From positions 1 through 28,988 of IMG/VR virus record IMGVR_UViG_3300037264_003693: a DNA stretch of 28,988 nucleotides; one strand, 5' to 3'. This stretch comes from a virus. The notes under the pieces are model-generated. The model saw only the letters and a list, made by a program, of their open reading frames with translations, had not been told where the DNA came from and made no database searches. The translations under genes and the position numbers were made by a program. Every line of letters begins with the position of its first letter. Position 1 is the first letter of the stretch. Positions 23,237 to 28,988 of this stretch are shown here, in pieces.

Positions 23237-23670
23237 CGCTTCCTCGGAGGCGGAGGCGGAACCCGACGCCGGGCTGGTGGCGGTGGAGGAGGTACCTTAC
23301 GCTTCACACAAATGCACTGATCCATCCAGTTGTCGCACTTGGCACAGATCTCCTCAGTCTTCAATGGTGCCTCAGCTTCTTCCATGTGCTCGCGCATGTC
23401 CTCCCACGAGTCAAATACAGGTGCGTCCAGGTCCAGCTTGGTTGGGTCGTACATCCACATCATCTGATGAGGCTGCTCCAACTTCTCCATCAAAATAAGC
23501 GCTCCACCACAATGCTGATCCGACTCCACCCCAGCCTCGTCGTGGCAGGCTAACTCACCCATCATCAGCTGCGCTTCCAGCTCGTCCACCCGCTCAGGGG
23601 TGAGTGTCGCCCCATGACCATCGCACCGAAAGGGGCAGTTCTCACAGGGCCGGACCATCTCGTATTCCAC
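23233..23670 (-). CDS. CxxCPFR protein with double polyproline tail (copy 2)
   Basis: 145 aa; GTG start with GAGG five bases upstream, ATG at 23658 is an alternative. N-terminal CENCPFRCDGHGATLTPERVDEL, then LACHDEAG and HCGGALI repeat the CxxCPFR...CH...C-G layout of the 12.8-kb protein. A second cysteine set, CAKCDNWMDQCICVKRK, follows. The C-terminus is RKVPPPPPPARRR then VPPPPPRKR: two polyproline blocks flanked by Arg. The same RKVPPPPP string starts the terminase reading. Biochemical role unknown. It heads a coupled operon with a CTATAT-containing promoter-like element 25 bases upstream. Confidence 0.65.
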   Translation of the reverse strand: MEYEMVRPCENCPFRCDGHGATLTPERVDELEAQLMMGELACHDEAGVESDQHCGGALILMEKLEQPHQMMWMYDPTKLDLDAPVFDSWEDMREHMEEAEAPLKTEEICAKCDNWMDQCICVKRKVPPPPPPARRRVPPPPPRKR

Positions 23671-23689
23671 GGCAGCCTCGCTCTCCTTG

Positions 23690-23703
23690 CCATATAGCGT
23701 CGA
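23690..23703 (-). promoter_or_regulatory. Promoter-like element with GCTATA
   Basis: The minus strand reads GTCGACGCTATATGGCAAGGAG upstream of the CxxCPFR gene. It shares the GCTATA core with the elements at 16460, 24214 and 27923. TATATG is a fair -10. No clear -35. Confidence 0.35.
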
Positions 23704-23712
23704 CCCGTGATC

Positions 23713-24192
23713 TCACCCATTGTCAGCCCAGATCACACCACCATCAATGTGCTTACCTTGATGCCGGGCGGGAAGACGACATTTAGAATTAGGGTCGACA
23801 CCAGCAGGCGGGTCAATGTGCATCGGCCCGATGGCCCCACAAATCGGCTTCCATGTCACCCGATCATTATCATGGAGATTACGAACACCGCCATCCTTCT
23901 TACGGCGGTCACGGTCCTTGCGATGGCCCTTGCGATGGCCCAACTCAGCATAGGCTGACCCGGCATGGGGCACCCCATCATGCTTACTGGCAGTCCCGGC
24001 CAAGCCGCTATGATCCTGCATGTGCCCCGCAAGCTGGTCGCAACGTACGCCACCAGGTCCCGTTGCACGGCAGATGGGCAACACCGTATCACGGCCCTCG
24101 TCACCGCGTTCCACCGCATCCTCATGATCCTCGGCCGCCTTCTTCTCCAGGCGGCCAAGCCAATCACTGTCGGATCGGGTAAAGCGACTCAC
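23713..24192 (-). CDS. Hypothetical protein with two C..C-x-L..H-x3-H motifs
   Basis: 159 aa, GTG start with GGAGG about eight bases upstream. It has two related motifs: CRATGPGGVRCDQLAGHMQDH around residues 41-61 and CGAIGP...SKCRLPARHQGKH near the C-terminus. Each has C, about 10-25 residues, C, L, H, three residues, H, a layout able to bind zinc. A basic segment HRKGHRKDRDRRKKDGG separates them. The adjacent 190-aa protein has one more copy. Similar motifs occur in small phage proteins but I know no function. Confidence 0.6.
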   Translation of the reverse strand: MSRFTRSDSDWLGRLEKKAAEDHEDAVERGDEGRDTVLPICRATGPGGVRCDQLAGHMQDHSGLAGTASKHDGVPHAGSAYAELGHRKGHRKDRDRRKKDGGVRNLHDNDRVTWKPICGAIGPMHIDPPAGVDPNSKCRLPARHQGKHIDGGVIWADNG

Positions 24193-24213
24193 CGAGATCT
24201 CCTCCCATTACTC

Positions 24214-24234
24214 TATAGCTAGAATGGGCCTGGC
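24214..24234 (-). promoter_or_regulatory. TATAGA box with adjoining repeated 17-mer
   Basis: The minus strand has CTATAG as a -10-like box at 24214-24219, immediately preceded by GCCAGGCCCATTCTAGC (24218-24234). A copy differing at one base is at 28488-28504 in the long noncoding region. The element is in the 49-base gap before the 159-aa gene. Confidence 0.4.
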
Positions 24235-24241
24235 TGCCTAA

Positions 24242-24814
24242 TCACAGCACATTGCTGTAATAGTCAGCCCACTCCGCGGCCCATTCCCCTTGGAGTATTT
24301 CGAAGCACGCATCACACATGTGGGACGTGAAGTTACTCACGTCATCCTCATAGCCACTGTTCTGACGCCGCGAGTAAATCAGTCCCCGACACAACACGGT
24401 AGCTTCACGCCCATAACAGCGTATCTCGCCTCGCTTAAGCACCCGGCTTGTGGTTCCGTCATCGGCAAACACCCAGAGCATAACGGCATTAAGCTCGCTA
24501 GACCGATACTGATGCGGCGTAACGTGACCCACAGGAAGCTGGCACTGCAGCCCATGCATCTGTGCCAGGCATGGCATAGATGCCATCCAGCCCGACTCCA
24601 CTATCGCCATATTTTGTTGTGCCTTCCGCTTCAATCGCATGATGTAGCTAACATCGGATTCCACGAACCGTTCAGGCTCCGGCTGGCTCGCCTGACGACG
24701 AACGTATGAGAACGCAGGCTTAAAGTAAGTGCCGCCCGCTGCCGGAAGCAATTTGTTATTAAGCCACTGGCACACCTCGATGCTATTACCCCCAACGGCC
24801 TCAATGGTAACCAC
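24242..24814 (-). CDS. Hypothetical 190-aa protein with C-x-LPxGH-x3-H motif
   Basis: GTG start, with GGAGG ten bases upstream. The middle has CLAQMHGLQCQLPVGHVTPH, the same putative metal-binding motif that occurs twice in the downstream gene. The N-terminus (VTIEAVGGNSIEVCQWLNNKLL) is a short mixed segment, and the C-terminus has FTSHMCDACFEILQGEWAAEWADYY. Family not recognised. The shared motif and adjacency suggest the two genes act on the same target or arose by module exchange. Confidence 0.6.
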   Translation of the reverse strand: MVTIEAVGGNSIEVCQWLNNKLLPAAGGTYFKPAFSYVRRQASQPEPERFVESDVSYIMRLKRKAQQNMAIVESGWMASMPCLAQMHGLQCQLPVGHVTPHQYRSSELNAVMLWVFADDGTTSRVLKRGEIRCYGREATVLCRGLIYSRRQNSGYEDDVSNFTSHMCDACFEILQGEWAAEWADYYSNVL

Positions 24815-24882
24815 ACCCCGAATGCCTCCGAGGTGGTACCAACATTAACTTTTGTCACCTCAGAAGCACAAGCCCACGGCAT

Positions 24883-25155
24883 TCAGATGGGGTCATGGCT
24901 CCGCCCCTTCCGCGTAGGCCAGATGCGATAGGGTATCCGGCCAGACCCCACCCCCTGTCCATGCAGCTCGTACGCACATGGGCCACCAGGGAACCGGCGC
25001 ACCAGCCCCAGCTTACGCAGCCGATTTGTGGATTCATACACCCCTGTTGGATTTACACCCATACGCTCGATCAGCTCCTTGATGGTCGGACCATCCCCCA
25101 CGTTCACCATGCGCAGAATGATCTCCATCAAGTACCCGACATCAGATTGGGGCAT
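24883..25155 (-). CDS. Winged-helix transcription-regulator-like protein
   Basis: 90 aa from ATG at 25155, which overlaps the upstream 40-aa reading's TAA as TAATG; GTG at 25167 is less likely. LMEIILRMVNVGDGPTIKELIERMGVNPTGVYESTNRLRKLGLVRRFPGG is a typical winged-helix pattern: a first helix, helix-turn-helix with TIKELIERMGVNPTGVYESTNRL, and a wing with LVRRF. MarR and ArsR-type regulators share it. No metal or ligand motif is visible. It may control early phage genes. Confidence 0.65.
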   Translation of the reverse strand: MPQSDVGYLMEIILRMVNVGDGPTIKELIERMGVNPTGVYESTNRLRKLGLVRRFPGGPCAYELHGQGVGSGRIPYRIWPTRKGRSHDPI

Positions 25156-25277
25156 TACTGCGCCCACCAGTCCCGGCTTGGTGGCCCGTGCTGAGGCAAG
25201 GAGTCATCCCTAATCGCACGGACAGGCCAAGGCCGCTCGTTAATGCCAGGGCCACATAACTCCCGTTGCAACCACAT
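25155..25277 (-). CDS. Possible 40-aa small protein
   Basis: A short frame from ATG at 25277 reads MWLQRELCGPGINERPWPVR and then AIRDDSLPQHGPPSRDWWAQ. It ends TAATG, sharing bases with the winged-helix start. The peptide composition looks gene-like, and the coupling is good, but there is no strong ribosome binding site. It overlaps the competing 54-aa frame by 38 bases. Confidence 0.4.
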   Translation of the reverse strand: MWLQRELCGPGINERPWPVRAIRDDSLPQHGPPSRDWWAQ

Positions 25278-25404
25278 ACGCCCATTCGCTTTTTGTGTTT
25301 AACGGAATCGGAGGCAACAGCGTGCGCCCCAGGAGACGACTGCTAAATGAGCTATCGCTATTTGCAAAGCGGTTGAAAAGCAATGGTTCCAAAGTGTTAC
25401 TCAC
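25240..25404 (-). CDS. Possible 54-aa small protein after the methyltransferase
   Basis: GTG starts one base after the methyltransferase TGA. The reading is MSNTLEPLLFNRFANSDSSF, then SSRLLGRTLLPPIPLNTKSE and WAYVVATGVMWPWH. No family is known, and it has no clear ribosome binding site of its own beyond coupling. It is one of two competing readings of the 235-base gap; the 40-aa frame looks equally or more likely. Confidence 0.3.
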   Translation of the reverse strand: MSNTLEPLLFNRFANSDSSFSSRLLGRTLLPPIPLNTKSEWAYVVATGVMWPWH

Positions 25405-25405
25405 G

Positions 25406-27730
25406 TCAATCGCAGCATCCTTCCATGCCCGGTCTCGTCTCCGGGTAGGATGAGACTAATTGGACGATGAGCGGGATCTGGCCGATGCCATCAACCTTCA
25501 TCCGCTTCTTGTCGTAGGTGTCTACCTGGCCAGGCAGGAACCACATTCCGTCGCGCGGCGTCGGGAGACGCTCCGCCAAGCCAGCCGTGAACTCCGCCTT
25601 GGAGAGCGGGACTGGAACGTGACGCTGGACGCACAGCGCGACGAGCCGGTCGAAGAGCGAGTCGGTGGTGCGCTCGGCGACCACCTCCATGCCTCCTGCA
25701 GACTCCATCGTGACGACGATCTTGCCCAGGTGCTCGCGGACAAACTCCCACGCCAGATCAGGGCTGCCGGCCTCCCCGAGACGGCGCTCCAGTCGCTCCG
25801 ACGGCTTGTAGCACGACACCACCAGGTCTTCCTTCACGGCGGTGCTCGTTACTTGTCGGTACGACCCCTGTTTCTTGTCGAGCATCCGCACATCGGCCAC
25901 GATGAACCCAGACTCGCCGATGGCCTCTTGAATCGCGTTCCACACCGAGTTGTGAGAATTGCTGAATACCATCGTCATCCACCGGTTGGGCTTCAGGACG
26001 CGGTGGTACTCGCTGAACGCGGCACGCATCAGCTTGCCGTAGTCGTCTACACCTTTGTGTTTGGCGCGATCGACGATGGCTTCTGGGGTCGCCGCCGTGA
26101 GGATACGGTGCCACGATTCAACCAAGTAATTGAGGTCGGCGTAGTAGATATTCTCGCCGAACGGCGGGTCCGTGAACACGTAGTCGATGCTGTCGTCCGG
26201 CAGCGGAAGCCGTGTGGCGGTGCCCGTTGACAGCATGACCGCCCCTGACTTGGCGAAACGGTGCTGGAAGGCGGATACCAGCCGGTCCGCTCGACCCCCC
26301 AACATGTATTCGGGCGAGCACTCGGAGTGCTGCGACGGAACGTAGTAGACGCCGTTCAAAGCACGGTTCACCTGAGAGAAGTGAGTCGGGCTGTACCGAT
26401 TCAGCACGGCCGATCCCCAGATCGACTGCTCCACGAACCAGAGGAGCGCGTTCCTCAGCCTGTCGTCAGGCTCGGACGACGCCCGGCGCCAGAGGGCACC
26501 CAGGGCCTGGGCCGCGCGTGGGAGGAAGAAATGGTGAACGTGCGTGATGCCGTACTTCTCCATCCGGGCGCGTTCGTGGGTCATGTGCATGTACGGAATC
26601 AGGGTGGTGGGAACTTCCTTCGGTAGAGGGAGAACCGACACTTTTTGTAGAAGCGCGAGGTCCGCAGCGTCCGGCTTCTTGGTGTACCGCTTGTCCCCGA
26701 TGCTGTACCGGATCAACACCGGCCGGCGGAGCGGTCGCTGAACAACGGTTCCAAGAACTTGATCGAGGTAGCCCTCGGTCACCCGGTCCATCCCCGACTT
26801 CCCAACCTCCGCCCCGCAATGCGGACAGGGGAACTTAGATTTCACCTTCCCGTCGGCCAACGCTTCCTCAAGAAAGACGATTTCGCCGGTACATTCACTA
26901 CAGGCAAAAACGTCGCTCCACACGGTGAAGTCAATCTTCCCCGGACGCCCATCGGTCCCCATCGTCCGGTACATCCAACCGACGTCGTTCTCAACGGCAT
27001 CGAGGAGTGCCCGAGCCGCCTTGTCAAACCGTTGCACGTCGAATGGCACGTTGAAGCCGTGGCCGATGAACGTAGCGGCGGGGCCGAGGTCGTTGAGAAC
27101 CGCCCGTCGCGCCCCCCATTTCGGCTTTCCAGAGCCCTGTTGTTTCCATTCTTCCTCGATCTTTCCCCGGTAGGCGGGTGGCGCGCTTCCACACCATTGG
27201 GCTGCTACCCCCATAAGCCCCGAGCCGGAGAATCCGTCGAGGACGATGTCGCCGGGATCGGTGTAGTGCAGGATGGAGGGGACGATTGCCAGGTGTGGCA
27301 CCTTGGTATGGTACCCGTGCGCCTTGTACAGCGAGTCGGTCTTCCCCACCTCGGTGTCAACCGCGAAGGGTTCGCGCGAGTACCCATCATCGGGCCGGTA
27401 GGAACGACCAGCCCACTTCACGAATTCACCGAGGAAGGGGTTAGTGCAAGCGGTGTACCACGGGGGATCGGAGAGGCGAAGAATGTCCTCGTCGGACCCC
27501 TGAGGGAATCCCGCCTGGTCCCGGAACCCCGGCTCCTTCAGCTTTTCGGCGAGAAGCCCCTTGAAGTGCTCCCGTCGCTCATTTTCGTCCTTGAAGCGCA
27601 ACCCGAAGACCTCGACGCCGTCGCTGGGTGCGGGCGGCTTTCCGCCCCCCGTCTGTTCAGGTACCTCCAGGAAGGACGTCTGCGCTGACTTGGTACGGGT
27701 GTCTTTCGATGGCATGGGCTCAGGTCTCAT
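25406..27730 (-). CDS. Large DNA methyltransferase (amino-MTase fold) with zinc ribbon
   Basis: 774 aa from ATG at 27730, overlapping the 52-aa gene by 11 bases; an ATG at 27715 is nearly as good. A longer TTG reading is rejected because it covers the 52-aa gene. SAM-binding motif I is LDGFSGSGLMG near residue 164, and catalytic TDPPFGENIYY near 519. The long insert between them contains CSECTG...CPHCG, a zinc ribbon. The order, motif I then insert then DPPF, is that of alpha-class N6-adenine or N4-cytosine methyltransferases. The N-terminal WYTACTNPFLGEF...YHTKVPHLAIV is a block I recall from large bacterial methylases. No restriction enzyme is adjacent, so self-protection from host restriction is the likely role. 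Confidence 0.85.
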   Translation of the reverse strand: MRPEPMPSKDTRTKSAQTSFLEVPEQTGGGKPPAPSDGVEVFGLRFKDENERREHFKGLLAEKLKEPGFRDQAGFPQGSDEDILRLSDPPWYTACTNPFLGEFVKWAGRSYRPDDGYSREPFAVDTEVGKTDSLYKAHGYHTKVPHLAIVPSILHYTDPGDIVLDGFSGSGLMGVAAQWCGSAPPAYRGKIEEEWKQQGSGKPKWGARRAVLNDLGPAATFIGHGFNVPFDVQRFDKAARALLDAVENDVGWMYRTMGTDGRPGKIDFTVWSDVFACSECTGEIVFLEEALADGKVKSKFPCPHCGAEVGKSGMDRVTEGYLDQVLGTVVQRPLRRPVLIRYSIGDKRYTKKPDAADLALLQKVSVLPLPKEVPTTLIPYMHMTHERARMEKYGITHVHHFFLPRAAQALGALWRRASSEPDDRLRNALLWFVEQSIWGSAVLNRYSPTHFSQVNRALNGVYYVPSQHSECSPEYMLGGRADRLVSAFQHRFAKSGAVMLSTGTATRLPLPDDSIDYVFTDPPFGENIYYADLNYLVESWHRILTAATPEAIVDRAKHKGVDDYGKLMRAAFSEYHRVLKPNRWMTMVFSNSHNSVWNAIQEAIGESGFIVADVRMLDKKQGSYRQVTSTAVKEDLVVSCYKPSERLERRLGEAGSPDLAWEFVREHLGKIVVTMESAGGMEVVAERTTDSLFDRLVALCVQRHVPVPLSKAEFTAGLAERLPTPRDGMWFLPGQVDTYDKKRMKVDGIGQIPLIVQLVSSYPETRPGMEGCCD

Positions 27731-27878
27731 GGTCAGAAGGAACAGGCTCGGGCTTGGCCGCCCGGAGGATGAGGATCTCGTCGCAGCAGCTACTCCAGCA
27801 CGCACCCGAGTTGTCAACGGCCTTCGAGCACGCCGTCTGCCTCGGGTGAGAGGCCAAATCCACCATGACAATTTCCAT
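27720..27878 (-). CDS. Cysteine-rich 52-aa protein
   Basis: ATG at 27878 is preferred: AAGAGG lies six bases upstream, and it fits a transcript starting near 27915 from the promoter-like element at 27923-27937. The protein reads MEIVMVDLASHPRQTACSKA, then VDNSGACWSSCCDEILILRAA and ends KPEPVPSDHET. Four cysteines in twelve-odd residues (CSK...CWSSCC) suggest metal binding or a small disulphide fold. It overlaps the methyltransferase start. Family not recognised. Confidence 0.5.
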   Translation of the reverse strand: MEIVMVDLASHPRQTACSKAVDNSGACWSSCCDEILILRAAKPEPVPSDHET

Positions 27879-27922
27879 ACCAGGCCTCTTCACCAAAAGT
27901 TTCCCTGGACTCACCATTCCTT

Positions 27923-27937
27923 CTCTGTATAGCGCCC
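27923..27937 (-). promoter_or_regulatory. Promoter-like element GGGCGCTATACAGAG
   Basis: Identical in all 15 bases to the element before the HTH gene at 16460-16474. Here it is followed by AAGGAATGG. The -10-like TATACA lies at 27926-27931, about 50 bases before the 52-aa start, giving a plausible 37-base leader. No convincing -35 is visible. Confidence 0.55.
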
Positions 27938-28214
27938 GGTTCGCCACTGGCCCACAGCTCTTTCGCCATCCCTTTCTGTGGGGGATTTTGCATCACATTT
28001 AATACAGGGTCATTTCCCTTTTCGCGATTCGTTTCATGGGCTGTTGATAGGGGGCCCGGGGTGCGTGGACATTGGATGACGCAGGCATTGGATTTGCGGG
28101 TAGGGCGAACATGGGGAAAGGGATCATTGGCTTACATGGGGAAAAGGATGGGACACGCATTTGCGGGGCCCTACAAACGAAAGCTGTAGGGGAACCCATT
28201 CGGGCATTTCAGAC

Positions 28215-28247
28215 CCGGTGCCCCCTCCGGTGCCCCCTCCGGTACCT
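28215..28247. repeat. 12-bp tandem repeat CCGGTGCCCCCT
   Basis: CCGGTGCCCCCT occurs at 28215-28226 and again at 28227-28238, and a third, broken copy CCGGTACCT begins at 28239. The unit is 12 bases. No gene overlaps it. Confidence 0.8.
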
Positions 28248-28304
28248 ATACACGACCCCTAATGCACCCCTTCTACCATGCAATGCTTGGACCGTTTATC
28301 ATTC

Positions 28305-28401
28305 GCTTACGCGATGCATGAGCGTTAGCTTACGCGTACATAAAGCATTGGCTTACGCGTTACATGAGCGTTAGCTTAGTGGGGGCTACGCCCCTTGCTT
28401 A
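28305..28401. repeat. 23-bp iteron-like direct repeat array
   Basis: GCTTACGCG starts at 28305, 28328 and 28351, exactly 23 bases apart. GCTTA starts again at 28374 and 28397, still on the 23-base register, giving five in-phase starts. Alternate units also share CATGAGCGTTAGCTTA (28317-28332 and 28363-28378, 46 apart). A further GCTTACGTG lies out of register at 28432. A 22-23 bp period, close to two helical turns, is typical of replication-initiator iterons. Confidence 0.8.
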
Positions 28402-28504
28402 GCATTGTCTTAACGTGTACTTTCCGCATGCGCTTACGTGTGCAATTTCGCCATGCAAGTTGCCATCGTTCGGTACATGCGATTAGTGCTAGGATGGGCC
28501 TGGC

Positions 28505-28526
28505 GGGGGCGCATGGTCATGCCCCC
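28505..28526. repeat. Inverted repeat GGGGGC/GCCCCC
   Basis: GGGGGC at 28505-28510 and GCCCCC at 28521-28526 flank GCATGGTCAT, which is itself nearly palindromic. A 6-bp GC stem, within the noncoding region just after the second copy of the 17-mer at 28488-28504. Confidence 0.5.
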
Positions 28527-28666
28527 TCCCGCAACCCGTCTTTCCGTAGCTACGCCCCAGCATCCCATGGTACCCACTCATCCCTACCGTGGTTCCCACA
28601 TCCCAATGGTCCCCCTACCCTCACTACTCCTCACTACTCCCGCTCTCTCCTCCCCTGCCCTCCTTT

Positions 28667-28695
28667 GGGGCTACTGGGCTACTGGGGGCATGGGG
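28667..28695 (+). other. G-quadruplex motif
   Basis: Four G-runs, GGGG, GGG, GGGGG and GGGG, at 28667, 28676, 28684 and 28692 are separated by CTACT, CTACT and CAT. This meets the G3+ N1-7 rule, with two identical loops. It lies at the switch from C-rich to G-rich plus strand. Confidence 0.6.
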
Positions 28696-28781
28696 CAGAC
28701 CACTGCTGCTTTGGATTAGGAGGCAAGGGGCGGGGGAGGATGAGCGGATGGATTAATGGTGGCGGTTCTAGTCCACATCTA

Positions 28782-28802
28782 GGGGGTGGATTTCATACCC
28801 CC
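28782..28802. repeat. Inverted repeat GGGGGT/ACCCCC
   Basis: GGGGGT at 28782-28787 pairs with ACCCCC at 28797-28802 around a 9-base loop. CTAG occurs on both sides of CCACAT just before it (28769-28782). Confidence 0.45.
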
Positions 28803-28936
28803 GGCTGATTGGCTATGCCTTCCCGCCGCGATAGGCCCTGACTGCGTGTCCTTCGGGGGTAAATCCTCCCCGTCGTGGATTCGCCACTCGTCCCACCATA
28901 AATGTTGACGGGATCTCGCCCCATAATCTACTCGTC

Positions 28937-28988
28937 ATGCAATCAAACACGATTGATAAGGAACGCGATCGCGAGGTTCTTACCCTCT
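28937..28988 (+). CDS. Possible start of a divergent plus-strand gene, partial
   Basis: ATG at 28937 opens a frame MQSNTIDKERDREVLTL that runs off the right edge without a stop. There is no ribosome binding site upstream; instead TAATCT ends seven bases before the ATG and TTGACG lies further upstream, so a leaderless transcript is conceivable. Only 17 residues are visible, so this is weakly supported. The frame contains the palindrome CGCGATCGCG. Confidence 0.35.
   Translation, partial: MQSNTIDKERDREVLTL

Larger units (their letters stand above)
27938..28936. other. Long noncoding, repeat-rich region
   Basis: About 1 kb with no convincing coding frame: the open frames here are short, lack ribosome binding sites and read through repeats. 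It contains the direct repeats, inverted repeats and G-quadruplex motif listed separately, plus imperfect copies of ACATGGGGAAAAGG (near 28109 and 28134) and of CATTGGAT (near 28070 and 28087). From about 28556 to 28665 the plus strand is C/T-rich, then from 28667 to 28800 it is G-rich. Such a region between oppositely oriented transcription units suits a replication origin or master control region. Confidence 0.6.

Noticed and set aside
25460-27688. Two long plus-strand open frames antisense to the methyltransferase
   Set aside because: The minus frame has clear methyltransferase motifs; the plus frames are rich in Arg, Val and Leu from codon complementarity and match nothing.
27731-27871. 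N-terminal extension of the methyltransferase from a TTG codon
   Set aside because: It overlaps the 52-aa gene, is Arg/Ser-rich and unlike the rest, and has no start signal.
28305-28440. CRISPR array
   Set aside because: The repeat is 9-16 bases with a fixed 23-base period, too short for repeat plus spacer, and no cas gene is present.
28395-28808. Plus-strand open frames of 93-137 aa in the repeat region
   Set aside because: No ribosome binding site, translation reads through repeats and hairpins, and composition is unlike the phage proteins.
27938-28936. tRNA gene or attachment site in the noncoding region
   Set aside because: No TTCGAATC-like T-loop, cloverleaf pairing or integrase gene was found.

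Overview
The window is a stretch of a tailed double-stranded DNA bacteriophage genome, or a prophage or metagenomic phage contig. Almost every gene lies on the minus strand and is tightly packed, with many ATGA, GTGA and TAATG stop/start overlaps. The diagnostic genes are a large terminase, a portal, an SPP1-gp7/MuF-like head protein, an InPase-domain protein, a muramidase endolysin, a monomeric B12-dependent ribonucleotide reductase, a dCTP deaminase, a sliding-clamp-like protein and a large DNA methyltransferase. No integrase, transposase, tRNA, rRNA or CRISPR array was found. The muramidase family, a lipoprotein and a coiled-coil membrane protein point to a Gram-negative host, but this is inference and the host genus cannot be named.

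Layout, read in the direction of transcription (right to left). 28.9-27.9 kb: about 1 kb without a convincing gene, rich in repeats (23-bp iteron-like array, 12-bp tandem repeat, G-quadruplex motif, inverted repeats), possibly an origin or control region, with a possible plus-strand gene starting at the right edge. 27.9-24.2 kb: early or accessory genes (Cys-rich 52-aa protein, methyltransferase, winged-helix protein, small proteins with a repeated C-x-L-P-x-G-H-x3-H motif). 23.7-20.4 kb: a coupled operon of small metal-binding-type proteins, dCTP deaminase and a DUF4031 protein. 20.3-18.1 kb: ribonucleotide reductase. 18.1-16.5 kb: lysis cassette. 16.4-12.1 kb: small hypothetical genes, including a lipoprotein, a CsrA-like regulator, a CxxCPFR protein and a truncated YqaJ-type recombinase, closed by a strong terminator at 12021-12045. 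12.0-0 kb: sliding clamp, two small proteins, large terminase, a 1068-aa multi-segment protein, two proteins carrying repeated NPLDLVKG-like tags, portal, two unknown proteins, MuF-like protein and the start of an InPase-domain protein.

Working together: the nucleotide-metabolism genes would supply dNTPs, the clamp would serve replication, the methyltransferase could protect phage DNA from restriction, and the terminase/portal/MuF block packages DNA and builds the head. The less ordinary items are the NPLDLVKG tag repeats beside the portal, the 23-bp iteron array, the CsrA-like gene, the conserved GGGCGCTATACAGAG promoter-like element, the recurring polyproline tails, and the GC-rich patch that ends in a truncated recombinase. 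Base composition figures come from hand counts of single 60-base lines only.
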